From positions 13,661,513-13,725,512 of the forward strand of contig CM057147.1 in the NCBI GenBank assembly GCA_029964075.1: a stretch of DNA of 64,000 bases. The letters are read 5' to 3'. Source of the stretch: Patiria pectinifera. Taxonomy: Eukaryota > Echinodermata > Asteroidea > Valvatida > Asterinidae. A program made the position numbers and the translations under genes. The first letter of the stretch is position 1. Every line of letters begins with the position of its first letter. The notes below the pieces were generated by a model. The model saw nothing but the letters and a program-made list of their open reading frames with translations, was not told the origin of the DNA and made no database searches. This document shows positions 23,380-35,114 of the stretch, in pieces.

Positions 23380-23760
23380 GGTTACTAATTTAAATGACCA
23401 AACGATGAAAGCGATTGCCCATAAACGAATAAGAAACGAAAAGCATGGTTATACGTTATAAGCGCACAGATGTTTGCTAACGTGAATGCCTCAACCGTCA
23501 AAAGGTTGCAAAGACTTAATTTAAGACTGCTACAAGTTAAGTCGTGAATGCACCAAAGCGAAATAGGCTGCCCGAAAATGAATACGAACATTCACAGCAA
23601 AATCTTGGCTGCCCAAAAATTAAATTGAATGAACCCGAAATGAAAAAGAAACCCCAATTCGACCACATGTGCAAAACTCACGCGAAATTGAATGGCTGAT
23701 AGGCCTAATGAAACTGATTAGAAAAAATAGGAAATTCGCCGGGAAAACCTATATTAATCT
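23380..23760 (+). repeat. Repeat ending CCGGGAAAACCTATA, copy 2
   Basis: Inverted relative to the copy at 22,071-22,310. It contains words such as AAATTGAATG, AAACGAATAAG and CCCGAAATGAA, and ends GCCGGGAAAACCTATATT. Confidence 0.45.
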
Positions 23761-23954
23761 AAATCTCATTTTAACTGCTTTTTTAAAATTCATACAATGA
23801 TCACAGCGGATAAGTGTTGACATTTTTGGCCAAAGGTAAAATGTTAAATTCACACTTGCAACAATGACACCATAGGAGTAGGACGCGTTTTCGGGGGAGC
23901 TCCACTCGCTTCACTGAACACACACACAAACCCTGCATACATTTACTGTACGCA

Positions 23955-24093
23955 ATGGGACCCAAGCGTCGAGGAGGAGGTCACCCGGCCGGGACGGCCT
24001 CTCGCCCCACGGCCTCGGGCGATGAAACCCCGGACTCCGACCCAGCAAGTGGAAGACAAGGCGGCCTGAGCGAAGACTTCGAATCTTTCGTGA
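23955..24093 (+). CDS. Unidentified open frame running into the assembly gap (partial)
   Basis: At least 46 codons are open from ATG at 23,955 to the first N. The product starts MGPKRRGGG and is rich in Gly, Ser, Pro and Asp (ETPDSDPASGRQGG). GC content is clearly higher than in the neighbouring sequence. I do not recognise it. It could be the first exon of a host gene or the start of a mobile-element protein; collapse of a repeat would also explain the gap. Confidence 0.35.
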
Positions 24094-24593
24094 NNNNNNN
24101 NNNNNNNNNNNNNNNNNNNNNNNNNNNNNNNNNNNNNNNNNNNNNNNNNNNNNNNNNNNNNNNNNNNNNNNNNNNNNNNNNNNNNNNNNNNNNNNNNNNN
24201 NNNNNNNNNNNNNNNNNNNNNNNNNNNNNNNNNNNNNNNNNNNNNNNNNNNNNNNNNNNNNNNNNNNNNNNNNNNNNNNNNNNNNNNNNNNNNNNNNNNN
24301 NNNNNNNNNNNNNNNNNNNNNNNNNNNNNNNNNNNNNNNNNNNNNNNNNNNNNNNNNNNNNNNNNNNNNNNNNNNNNNNNNNNNNNNNNNNNNNNNNNNN
24401 NNNNNNNNNNNNNNNNNNNNNNNNNNNNNNNNNNNNNNNNNNNNNNNNNNNNNNNNNNNNNNNNNNNNNNNNNNNNNNNNNNNNNNNNNNNNNNNNNNNN
24501 NNNNNNNNNNNNNNNNNNNNNNNNNNNNNNNNNNNNNNNNNNNNNNNNNNNNNNNNNNNNNNNNNNNNNNNNNNNNNNNNNNNNNNNNNNNNN
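24094..24593. other. Assembly gap, 500 N
   Basis: Exactly 500 N characters, a conventional placeholder for a gap of unknown size. The missing sequence may contain further PKS exons or the rest of the frame that starts at 23,955. Confidence 0.97.
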
Positions 24594-25827
24594 ATGATGT
24601 ACATGGTGGGGTACAGAGTATAAATTAATTATTTGTATTCACTAAGGACAGAGTACACTAATGGTATACACAATAAAGACGGTGACAAGTTTTGTAAGGT
24701 GTCGATGCTACATGAACACTAACCGTTCATTGTGGTGTACTAAAACCAATAAACCGAATTTGTTTTATATGTTGCATATTAGTTGGAAGACTAGTAAGAT
24801 GTCAAGTACGCAACTTCATTTTTAGCCGTTCCAAAGTTCATCCCAATGTAAGTGAGTAGGCCTACGTCAACATTAATATCAGTTCGGTTGTCAGCATGGA
24901 TTCAATTTGACATTTCAAAGTTTCCAATGTTCCAGCGGCAAATCCTCAACTAAGCAATCTTACCTTTTTAGAATGTTGCGTTGTGCATATGACACAGAAT
25001 TCGCCCAGTGGAGAGGAACAAACTGCAGTTCACGCCGTACGTACAAGACAACAATTATTACTGTGCGCTTGTTTGATTACAGAGACACTTCAGCCTTGTT
25101 ATCTAATCTTCCTCTCAATACAGATAACACTATACAAACTTGTTCAACAAATATTTTTTGGAAGCAACATACATGTACCATAATAGTCAGCAGGTCATAA
25201 AATTATGCGAAACACCTTTCACATAACACGTAACAATCGAATAAAATGACAGCATTATCACTTTGGTATGGTACGCGGCTTGGTTGATTTTGGACAGTCC
25301 ATGTAAATAAAGTTGCCCCCGTCCAGCCATCTCACCGCACCCAAGACACAATTATCATTAATCTGTGTCTAGTTATAGGCCACTATTTTATGTAAGCATT
25401 TCGCCGGTCGGACTTTAGAGTTGAGCAACCCTAGTTGCCCTTGTCCATTTTTAGATTTCATGCCTTTGGTTAATTTTGTGTATTTGCAATATTCGAATTA
25501 TAATTAAGAAAGAAATCACCGAGCAATCAAAATTAATTGCCGTGCCATGGGAAACGCCAAGGTGTTTCTTTTCTTTTTATAGAGGTGGGGAAGGGGGGTT
25601 GGAAAATTCATTTTCAGCTTCCGTTTGCCGACAGAAATATCCGTGCTGCAAGCTAGTAGCCAGGATGATTTTTTTGGGGGTCACCCGGCCGTTAGGTAAG
25701 ATACCATCTGACTAATGGGGGCGCTCTTCAAAGCGAATACCTTTGTTTAGCATACATAAAACCGGTGAGGGTAAAACTACTATAATAGCAATGATTTTTC
25801 TTCTTTGTAACGTTTTTAACTTCACCC
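24594..25827. other. Intergenic, no gene seen
   Basis: AT-rich, with no supported coding region. A C/G-rich scrap around 25,580-25,690 looks like MITE debris, but I could not pair its ends. Confidence 0.45.
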
Positions 25828-26344
25828 TTAAAGGGAAAATACAACATTTGCAAACATCAAAAAATAAAACCACCAAATCATTTTGAAATACCTTGCTGGA
25901 CTGTAAGTGAATGACAGTGTAAAGCATCCTGTAAAATCATGGCACCTGGTATACTGTCATTTTCAAGAAAAGTGGTATTTTTGTATCAATTTCCAACGCT
26001 GATCGGCCGACCAGCGTTGGAAAAAAACTGGATTTTTTTTCAAATACTGGCCCCAATTGACCATCGCACTTGTTTGCAATCGATTACACACCTATGAATG
26101 GGTACAAGCCAGCTAGACTGGTTCCCTGACCTTACAATTCCCCAATGTATGTAAACTGCTTCGTTTCTTCTTAAATGGAATCAGGGATCCAGACTACAGG
26201 AAAATGATTGTTTTTCTTGGTTTTTATAGCATTTTTGAACCCAAAACCTCAAAAAAGTCAGTGTAACTATATTTGCTATATATTTCCAATCCCCCAATTC
26301 CATCCGAAATTACAGCAAAAGCAAATGATGTATATTCCCTTTAA
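25828..26344. mobile_element. TTAA-flanked MITE, copy 2
   Basis: Same family as 14,506-15,038. It has TTAAAGGGAAAATACA at the left, the inverse at the right, and the palindrome around GGCCGACCAGCG at about 25,991-26,023. Both borders are TTAA. Confidence 0.8.
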
Positions 26345-28323
26345 CAACGCCCATAAGCCGTGCACAGAATGTTAAGTTTCTTTTAAATGAGGATGTTATG
26401 TGTAGGACATACTCTGAAGAGTTTTACAATAAAAGCCACAATGAAACCAGGGGGGAAAAAAGGTCACAAAAAGGTAATACAAAAATAACACTTTACTATT
26501 TAACAGTTATGAACTTGAACACTGGTTTAATCTTAAATAGTCATGAGCTTTCCGTGGATATCTTATTTGCTTATCCGCAGCCGAAGAGGTCCCAGCACCA
26601 TTGTTTTCATGAAGGTAAAACAAACCATTTTTTCCCCAAATTTGCTGAATAAGTTTTGTGTTAAGCTGTTAACCGCTGTGGACAGTGCGTTAAGAGGGGT
26701 AAGAGCGTTAAGAGTGCGTTAAGAGGGATGTTGTTGCCTCCAATGGTACACAATACTTTTATCCATTAATAACCAATCGTTCCAAAGAATTTGTTTATCA
26801 TTACAAGGCTAAATACCTGGGTTCTTTTTTAATTCAGTGGTGAATTGAGCTGTCCAAAAAAAAAGTCCATCATCGCAATGGGTTATGTGTTGAATTGGGA
26901 TGCAGACGTGTTGAAGGTGTCGGAGCTTCTTGCACTAGTACCCCCCTCAACGTTAATGAGAAGAGAGAGTTAGGGGAGACTGTAAAGGATGGCACTTAAA
27001 AGTTCCAGTGAACTTGACTTTGTATGTAATGACGAATGACTAGTACACAATCATGTACATGTATCAGCAACAGTAACTCGCATCTTTAATCACGCATCTC
27101 ACGTAGACACGAAACATGAAGCATGAAGCACGTAACACGTAACACGGTTTAATCTACATAAACAAAACAAAGAATAACAAATACAAATCAGGATTGATAC
27201 ACAAAAACAATATTACAAATGTCCAGTTGTGGTAAATCAGCTGTAGCACATGTGCGAATCCCATGTAATGTTGTATATTAAAGTCTATATGCACACATTT
27301 TACATGACACTTTTACACAAAGTTTCCCCAATAAATTAACCCAGAAATATTACTTTTATCCCACAAACATCTAGATGGCCATGTTCTATATATGTCTAAC
27401 AATCATACAAAATGATTTAGAAATTATTAAACTTACGACTTTGGGCTGTCCAAAACAACAAATTGCCTGACGAAAAGTGACGTTGACATGAACAGTTTGA
27501 CGTTATCTAAACGTTTTTACCCAACTGACTTGTTTTACGGTGGTGTGCAATAGCGCCCTCTCTTGACAAAGAATACAGATACACAAAAAGTTTACCTAAT
27601 TAGCATATTACACAAACGAAACATTCTGACCCAACAGAGACCGCTGGGACCTTGTTCCCCATGGGTACGATTTTGCTGCGCCACACTGGTTCCCATCATG
27701 CCTTGCGCGATCCTATGGGTAGCTGTTGACAGCAAATCTCTTTCACAGTTTTGTTTTGGAAGACACGTAGGTACCATCAAGCATTGTGGGTAGGTCACCG
27801 CTATGAACAATGCATATTCACTCCGTGTGCACCTGGGTCAAATCTATCCAATGAAATTTAGCCCTTATGCATGGAGCAGTGTGTACAAGCGAAGGCTTTT
27901 CATAGTCTGGTTCCCTGACACAAATATTCTGACTATTCTGTCAAAAGTTAGGGCAGAAAGCCACCACGGCTAAAAATTAACATGACGGCCCTTTCTTAAA
28001 GCTCGCCTTCGTTTACCATTTGGCCTTATCATTAAGGGCCTTTAATGTTCCGATGAAATTAATAAAAAAAATATCACTTTCTTCATATCATACAATTTTA
28101 TTTTTCGGTAAGAAAAATTGAATGACTTTAAGCTGGAATCTCCAAAGTTAAGCCCAATATATCAAGCCAAGCCGAAATAGAGACGAATCCGAGTTTTGGG
28201 AAAACCCCAGGTAACTGTCAGCAGATTCAAAGTCGTCATTGCATTTCAAAATTTTGAAATGACAACCAATGAATATGTGAACACATATTTTTTTTAAAGC
28301 ATGGAAGGCATATTGGCCTGTAT

Positions 28324-28706
28324 CAGTGGCGTGTCCAGTGGGGGTGGGGATGGGGGGGGGGGGCAGGGGGTGCACTTTGGCCCCCCCCCCTTGCTGATTT
28401 TTTTGACAATTTGTTTTGTCAGCAATGATTTGAAGTGTTTATAGAGTTCTTCTGACATCAATCCCACCAACGAAAACCCGCTCAACAACCATTACAATGC
28501 GCCGTGAAATTGTCCATATAATAATATAGTATACATAATAATGGTCAGTTTTGAAGAGCGCCCACATTTGGAAGATGGGTAACCCCCCCCCCCCCCCACC
28601 CCCCCCCTGCTTTTTGATTTTACGGAGGGCAAGTGTCCGGAGAAAAAAACATGTCGGATGTGCAGTTGCCCCCACACCCTGACATCAAAAGCTGGATACG
28701 CTGCTG
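28324..28706. mobile_element. MITE present only in duplication copy 1
   Basis: Begins CAGTGGCGTGTCCAG and ends CTGGATACGCTGCTG, inverted repeats matching at 12 of 15 positions. The paralogous site in copy 2 (about 35,461-35,470, GGCCTGCATGAAC) lacks it. The target duplication is not clean, about 4 of 8 bases. The TIR resembles the CAGGGGCGGATCC group of hAT-like MITEs in this window. Confidence 0.75.
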
Positions 28707-29974
28707 CAATGCATGAACTAGTACACAACTAGGGCCTCCATCTTGTTAGGGTACATATCGTGCAAGCTCATTTCCAATTTAAAAAAAACGGACGATCAAC
28801 AGGTGGTGTTTTTTTTTGTTGACTTGGCCTAAACCGTTCATTACCGTTCCATTTGGGGTAGGTTCCTTTGGCAGGAGCACACGCCCGGATTAAGTGTTTC
28901 GTCGGCCCTAGGCACCAGTGTTCCGACTTCCGAAGAATGGAGAAGGAAGGGGAAAGGAAGAGGGAGTAGGAACAAAGTGGAGAATGTAAATAATAAACAC
29001 TGCTTCTCAAAACTACGCGCAGCTAAAATCAGGTTTTGCAACCCATGGCAAAAGATTGTACATTCTGTCATGTCGGCACAAGCTGCCGCGCAGTCGCTTC
29101 ATTTACGGGGGTTGACAGCTACAGCCATGCAAAACACAAGCCCGTTCTCGCTCGCAGGCAGTTACGAATTGAGCTTATTCTTATTAGTGACGACTCAAAA
29201 TTACGAGGGCATATTTCGATAGAGGGTCCAGCTACAATTTTGATATTTGCGCCACAGAGCATCTGCAATCCAAAAATGTCCCGGGGTTCTTAAGCGTCCC
29301 CGGACCCCACAACTGCAGGGCTTCGCGCTCGCATATAAAACAAAATCCACTATATAGGATTTAAAGACCCACCCCCCTGCAGTCTGGGATTAGGGAACAG
29401 GCCTGAACAAGGTATCCGCAAGGGTACTGAGCATGTACATGCAGTTTTGCGACAATGACATAAAAACATTATAGCTGGATTGAATTTTGTATTTTCGAGC
29501 AATTTTAAAAATAAATTTCGAACGATTACAGTACAAGCTGTCAATATAACAAATTAATCATTCTTGCAATTTTCCTCCGATAGTAAAAAAAAAATAAAAC
29601 AAAAAGTTATGTGGCGATAGCCAAGTCTTCAGGAGTCGGACTTATGACCCTAACTTAATGAGCCCCTTACCGACTTCCATATAGAACTCTTCTGGGACTC
29701 GGTACCCGGCCCACCACACCTCCTTCCCTGTCCATCCATGTAACTCGAAAGTCAGGCACAATAAAGGGAGGAAACGAGGTGGCACCCTAAGCCTTGCTGC
29801 CGAATCAGCAAAAGAACCCCGTACCTATACGCAGACGCCAACCTGGACTTCGCAGACAGTCCCAACTTGTGAGTCAGCTTTCCGACCGACCGAGCTAACT
29901 GCTGTTGGTAAAAGACGACGGGAAATTAATACTCTTAAATGACAGAACCGCGGGCGTCGAAAATCAAAAAGTGA

Positions 29975-30045
29975 CACCAAGCGGGTTCGAACCCCTAACC
30001 CCTTAGTCCGCTGTCATACAGCTTAACAACTAGGCTGTTTCAGTA
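29975..30045 (-). repeat. tRNA-like segment, duplication copy 1
   Basis: The minus strand shows AGCCTAGTTGTTAAGCTG (A-box and D-arm-like) and GGGGTTCGAACCCG (B box). The anticodon arm does not fold well, so it is read as a tRNA-derived SINE head. The adjoining 29,590-29,960 is probably the SINE body; it is also in copy 2. Confidence 0.5.
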
Positions 30046-30314
30046 GGTGCTTTTCTCTTTGCGTTTAAAACATAATCCTTATTTCCGCAGTGGGAGAGCT
30101 TCTTTGTGTTTCATAGTTGCACGAAAGATGCATCAGCATCGCGCTATACGCATGAATGCTGTTACGTAACTCTTTTTTACAATCATTCTTATGTATACCG
30201 AGAAGTTGACTATTTAGAGTCACTATACCTGCATGGAGCTCCATGCTACGAGCAATTAACCTTACCAAGCTCGTTCTTATTCTGTCTCATCAATTGTTTC
30301 GCGTCGCGGTATTT

Positions 30315-31126
30315 CAGCCGGTGTGGACGGTAATTCTGTCCCCGGTAAAAGTGTCCGGAGGGGGGGGGGGGGTGGGGACAGAATTACCTAGGTAAAAGTG
30401 TCCCCCTGTCCCGTTAATTGTGTCCCCCTCCAGGTAATTCTGTCCCTTCCATTTAATTCTGTCCCCCCTGGTTTTGCGCGCATAAGTTGTTATATTGATG
30501 TTATTATAATAAATTCAGCGCAAAGGTATACATTTTAGATTTTTCCACCCTTCATCAATAATTATCAAAATTAAATTAACGTTTAGATGCAAGAAGGCAC
30601 GAGTAGTAACACTCAACCTATCGCTAGCGCGCACGCGCATCAGCCGCCGATACACGTGTGACTGTCATGGCGGACTTCAATGAGGAGAATTGGCAAAATT
30701 ATACGCGACACGGGTCACCGCGCCGCAGGCCTGCTGCTGGTGCAATGCTGTTGCAATGGCGCGGCCCGTAAGTGCGGTATCGCGCGCACGCCCACCATGC
30801 AAATCGTTCGCTCCCGAAGTCGTCATCAAAACGGGAGTTGTGCTTTGACGTAAGCACCATTCCCGAATTTAGCAAGGCGCCGCACAAAAACAGTTAATAA
30901 CTTCACTAATATACAGTCTGGGTGCTAGACTTGTGATGTTGCACGGGGACACATTTACCAGGGGGGACACATTTAACGTCGTGCAGGGGGACAGATTTAC
31001 CTAGAGGGGGACAGGTTTACCTAGGTAAAAGTGTCCCCCGGACAGATTTACAGGGTCACGACCCGGTAGATCTGTCCGGGGGACACATTTACCAGGGGGA
31101 CAGAATTACCTGCCACACCGGCACTG
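30315..31126. mobile_element. 812-bp inverted-repeat element with GGTAATTCTGTCCCC arrays at both ends
   Basis: The outer ends are CAGCCGGTGTGG and, inverted, CAGTGCCGGTGTGG. Immediately inside, the left side (30,329-30,470) carries about seven copies of a 15-base word (GGTAATTCTGTCCCC, GGTAAAAGTGTCCCC and variants), mostly in forward orientation. The right side (30,943-31,110) carries about nine, mostly reversed. The centre (30,600-30,870) is GC- and CpG-rich. There is no coding frame of note. Subterminal repeats of this kind usually bind a transposase. No target duplication is evident. Confidence 0.65.
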
Positions 31127-31313
31127 ACATATCGCGCTGATTGAGTGAAATTCTAGCAAGTTTCCCCACCTCATTTACATCAAACTACTGACCCGTTACA
31201 AATATTTACGAGGGAATTTTGTTTTCTGATTCTAATTCAGCTCCTTTAGCTAGCTTGGGAAAATTCATCCTACTTACGCTAAGTCTAGGGAACGATGCAT
31301 ATACAATGTCACA

Positions 31314-31818
31314 TTAAAGGGAATATACAACATTTGCAAACATCAAAATATAAAACTACCAAATCATTTTGAAATACCTTGCTGGACTGTTAGTGAATGA
31401 CAGTGTAAAGCATCCTGTAAAATCATGGCACCTGGTATACTGTCATTTTCAAGAAAAGTGGTATTTTTGTATCAATTTCCAACGCAGGTCGGCCGACCAG
31501 CGTTGGACAAAACTGGTCCCAATTGACCATCGCACTTGTTTGCAGTCGATTACACACCTATGAACGGGTACAAGCCAGCTAGACTGGTTCCCTGACCTTA
31601 CAATTCCCCAATGTATGTAAACTGCTCTGTTTCTTCTTATATGGAGTCAGGGAACCAGACTACAGGAAAATGATTGTTTTTTCTTGGTTTTTATGGCATT
31701 TTCGAACCCAAAACCTCAAAAAAGTCACTGTAACTATATTTGCTATATATTTCCAACCCCCCAATTCCATCCATTTCTGAAAATTACACCAAAAGCAAAT
31801 GATGTATATTCCCTTTAA
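31314..31818. mobile_element. TTAA-flanked MITE, copy 3
   Basis: TTAAAGGGAATATACA at the left, its inverse at the right, TTAA at both borders, and the central palindrome (about 31,478-31,508) conserved with one mismatch. It is closest to copy 2. Confidence 0.8.
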
Positions 31819-32306
31819 AAACGGCGTGGGGTTCGTGGCCCGCTTTGAAAAAAAAATGGATTTTAGGCGCCCTGTGGTGCTATCTGAGGCAATTTCTGAC
31901 GACTGCCACAGTTTTAGCACAATATCATCCTTTAAACATCTTTTTTTTTCGAGTTTGGAGTCATTAAATAGCTGTGCTGTTCTGAGCTATAGAATCAAAT
32001 TTAGGCTTCGTTTTTCTTACTCAGGGACGAACATCGTTGGGGAACGACATGTCCCCCCGTTCCCCACCGATCGACGCCCATGGTTGGCACCGTGCTTCAG
32101 AGTGCCGAAGCCGGGATTCGGTTCCCCGTGTGCACCGCATCAGTCAGTGACTCAACCATACTATATGCGAAGACTGAAGAGGGGGTCATTTTGTGAAGAG
32201 TGTCCACACGGGTTTAGGGTGTACACAGTAGGCATACAGCGAGCGTGGCAAGCATATTTTTATGTTCTATTGTGCTGGAAGGACAGACATGTTTAGTTTT
32301 GAACTA
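31819..32306. other. Gene-free stretch
   Basis: A 165-codon open frame crosses this region from inside the MITE, but it resembles no known protein and is taken as chance. The 32,263-32,305 segment matches 36,627-36,665. Confidence 0.4.
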
Positions 32307-32584
32307 ATTCATCGGAAACGAGTTTGTTCAAAAGTGCTGCATCCGTATTGAAACTTCGCGGAGACCACTATTTATGTGGGGCGCCCTCTAATAAACGAAA
32401 CATAAAGAAGGCACGCGCGCAAGTAAGTTTGTCTTGGTGCGAAATAACTACTTGATTTATTCGCTCGTACCCCCGCCCTGCAAACAAGGCGCTGTTGGGA
32501 AGGGCTGATAAGCTTCCCATCATCTTGTAAAGGAAGTGGGAATGGCATTCTGGGTAGCTTATATAAAGACGTATCCGTAGCTGT
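32307..32584 (+). repeat. 278-bp duplicated segment, copy 1
   Basis: Nearly identical over its full length, without gaps, to 33,893-34,170, for example AAGTAAGTTTGTCTTGGTGC and GGGAAGGGCTGAT. Period about 1.59 kb. Non-coding. Confidence 0.85.
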
Positions 32585-32598
32585 CAGTGATGTAGTGC

Positions 32599-32752
32599 CT
32601 TGATGCTGGGCCTTGGCCTTAAGGCTGCCTTAAGGCTGGATTTTAGGGCCTTGGCCTTGGCCTCGAGGCTTGAGGGTAAAAGCCTTGGCCTTGGCCTTGG
32701 CCTTGAGGGTTCAGGGCCTTGCAATTTTGAGTCAAGGCTCTTCAAGGCCCAT
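32599..32752 (+). repeat. GCCTTG-rich cryptic simple repeat
   Basis: GGCCTTGGCCTT, CTTAAGGCTGCCTTAAGG and similar words make up nearly all of about 150 bp. Translated ORFs here are artefacts of the repeat. Confidence 0.75.
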
Positions 32753-33539
32753 AGATTTTTGCATTTTCCAGATAAATCTGTTCTATATTTTGCTGTTACC
32801 ATTTTAATCGTATTACCATGGAGGAGGGAAGCACCCTATAGATTTGTGTGTTGGGCACACTTCTACTTTTGTAGCATCACATTTTGTTACCATTGTAGTA
32901 GATTTGCTGCAAAAATATTCCGTACACTTGTGGGGCTAATGAGATGATCACTTTAATTGCATATAACTATGGAATAGATCTGATTGGTTATATGTCTCCC
33001 TGATAAGTGCTATTTGCATGTATCTGTTTTAGATAATGCTGATATTTCTGACCATGTTGGGCCAGCAAATAAAAATTTCCCAAATCAGTTTCTTGGATCC
33101 CCCTTTTGTTACACTTGGGAGAATTGTGTGTCAATATAGAAGTAAAACACTATTTTGTTTAGTTAAACCATATTGAAGACCTGAACTTATACTTTAATAG
33201 ATACAGTGCAGTCATAAAACAGTGTAGGCCTATGCGAGCATTATGTTGATTGCAATTAAAGAAATGTTGTTCCCACGAATCTTTTTTTTTCTCCAAACGA
33301 CATCCGTTCCCATCTTCTGATTGGTCCATTACATGCATATCCAATGCCTTGTTTTCCACAACACAAACCCAAGATAGGTTTGATAGATGTCTCATACGCC
33401 TGGCAGAGTTGTGAGGGGTTTCTTTTCATTTTTTTGAAAATGGAATTACGTGAAATTATCACTTAGCTCTATGGGAGTCGATTACAGGTCTGAAACCCCA
33501 GTTGTAGCTCACCAATGCATATGTTTTAATTTTCTTTCA

Positions 33540-33977
33540 AATAGAGGGTTCGCCACATAAATAGTGGCTCGATCTCCCGACCACCAAACTCGTTTTGGGG
33601 GGCAACAACTCAAGAAATACCAAATGGATTCCATTGAATTTTCGTCCTCTGATTTTTCATTATGTTTAACATGACGAGAATTAATTTCATAAGAAACCGT
33701 CCAATAATGAAGCTAGTATGGCCGTAACAACACAATGTTGTGGATTTTTTGCATTCAAAACACCAAAATTGTTACGATCATGTTAAATTTATTGTTCTAC
33801 GGTTTCTCGTGATATTCAATACACTTCTGTTACACATCATGGTTAATCACTGCACGTAATTTCAATTTAATTCATCCGATATTTTTCGAGTTATTCATCG
33901 GAAACGGGTTGTTCAAAAGTGCAGCATCCGTGTTGAAGCTTTGGTGGAGACTACTATTTATGTGGCGCGCCCTCTAT
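33540..33977. mobile_element. Possible MITE with AATAGAGGG...CGCCACATAAATAGT ends
   Basis: Left end 33,541-33,567 and right end 33,947-33,975 form an inverted repeat of about 27 bases with few mismatches. The right end belongs to the 278-bp duplicated segment. No clear target duplication was seen. Confidence 0.5.
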
Positions 33978-34170
33978 TGAACGAAACATAAAGGAGGCAC
34001 GCGCGCAAGTAAGTTTGTCTTGGTGCGAAATATCTACTTGATTTATTCGCTCGTACCCCCGCCCTGCAAACAGGGCGCTGTTGGGAAGGGCTGATTAGCT
34101 TCCCATCATCTTGTAAAGGAAGTGGAAATGGCATTCTGGGTCGCTTATATGAAGACGTATCTGTAGCTGT
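33893..34170 (+). repeat. 278-bp duplicated segment, copy 2
   Basis: Partner of 32,307-32,584. It ends just before duplication copy 2 begins at 34,189. Confidence 0.85.
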
Positions 34171-34779
34171 AATCAAACATTATACTTGCTGAATAAGTGC
34201 TGTGTTAAGCTGTCAGAAGAATGCGCTGCCGCTGCGGACAGTGCGTTGAGAGGGGTACATCGGAGATGTTGTTTCCTCAAATTGTATAAAATACTTTTAT
34301 CCATAAATAATCAATCGTTCCAAAGAATTTGTTGATCATCATAAGGCTAAATACCTATTTTTTTCTAATTTAGTGGTGAATTGAGCTGTCCAAAAAAGTC
34401 CATCATCGCAGTGGGTTATGTGTTGAATGGGGAGGCAGCCGTGTTGCACAAGTACCCCCTCAACGTTATAAATGAGAAGAGAGAGTTAGGGGAGACTTCC
34501 CCATGGGTACGATCTTGCCGCGCCATGTTGGTTCCCATCATGCCTTGTGCGATCCTATGGGTAGCTGTTGGTAGCAAATCTCTTTCACTTTTTTGTAGGC
34601 ACCATCAAGCATTGTGGGTAGGTCACCGCCATGAACAATGCATGTACATTTTGTGCGCACCTGGGTCAAATCTATCCAATGAAATTTAGCCCTTCTGGGG
34701 TGGAGCAGTGTGTACAAGCGAAGGCTGTTCATAGTCTGGTTTCTGTCAAAACTAAGGGCAGATAGCCACCACGGCTAAA

Positions 34780-35114
34780 CAGGCGCGGATCGGGGGGGGG
34801 GGTCAATCCACCCCCAGCTCTGTAAAAAAAAACGTTATCTACAAATTCCTAAAAAATATTGCGCCCCGCTGTGACACCCCGAAAAACCCATTATACTGGT
34901 ATAATGTGCGCCTGTTCAAAATACGGTACACCATTCTGTAATCTAGTGTTAATAATCGTCGAATTCGAACAGCGCCCCTATTGAAGTATGGTACCAGCTC
35001 CCCCAGTTTTTTTATGTTACGGAGGCCAAGTGTCCGGAGGAAAAAAACGTGTGTACATGTTCAGATTTTTTTGCTGATGAAAAAAACCTGCAAAAATTCC
35101 TGGATCCGCCCCTG
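34780..35114. mobile_element. MITE present only in duplication copy 2
   Basis: Begins CAGGCGCGGATC and ends GATCCGCCCCTG. CTAAA flanks both sides (34,775-34,779 and 35,115-35,119). The empty site in copy 1 (GGCTAAAAATTAACATG, about 27,969-27,985) carries a single CTAAA, which fixes the insertion borders. A relative in inverse orientation is at 62,126-62,495. Confidence 0.85.

Larger units (their letters stand above)
26644..30205 (+). repeat. Segmental duplication, copy 1
   Basis: Aligns collinearly with 34,189-36,630. Shared blocks are 26,644-26,982, 27,652-28,323, 28,707-29,000 and 29,345-30,205. Copy 1 has extra segments at 26,983-27,651, 28,324-28,706 (a MITE) and about 29,001-29,344 (containing hAT-MITE debris). 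No intact gene lies in either copy. Confidence 0.8.

Noticed and set aside
29975-30045. Functional tRNA gene
   Set aside because: A- and B-box matches are good, but the anticodon arm does not fold and the T arm is imperfect. The same holds for 36,400-36,470, 11,782-11,856 and 56,355-56,425.
32022-32085. Tiny MITE between CAGGGACGAACATC and GATCGACGCCCATG
   Set aside because: The ends are only weakly inverted and the unit would be just over 60 bp.
31799-32296. 165-codon plus-strand open frame
   Set aside because: It begins inside a MITE end, resembles no family and has no splice or start context.
32584-32802. Arg/Pro/Leu-rich open frames around 32.6-32.8 kb
   Set aside because: Generated by the GCCTTG simple repeat.
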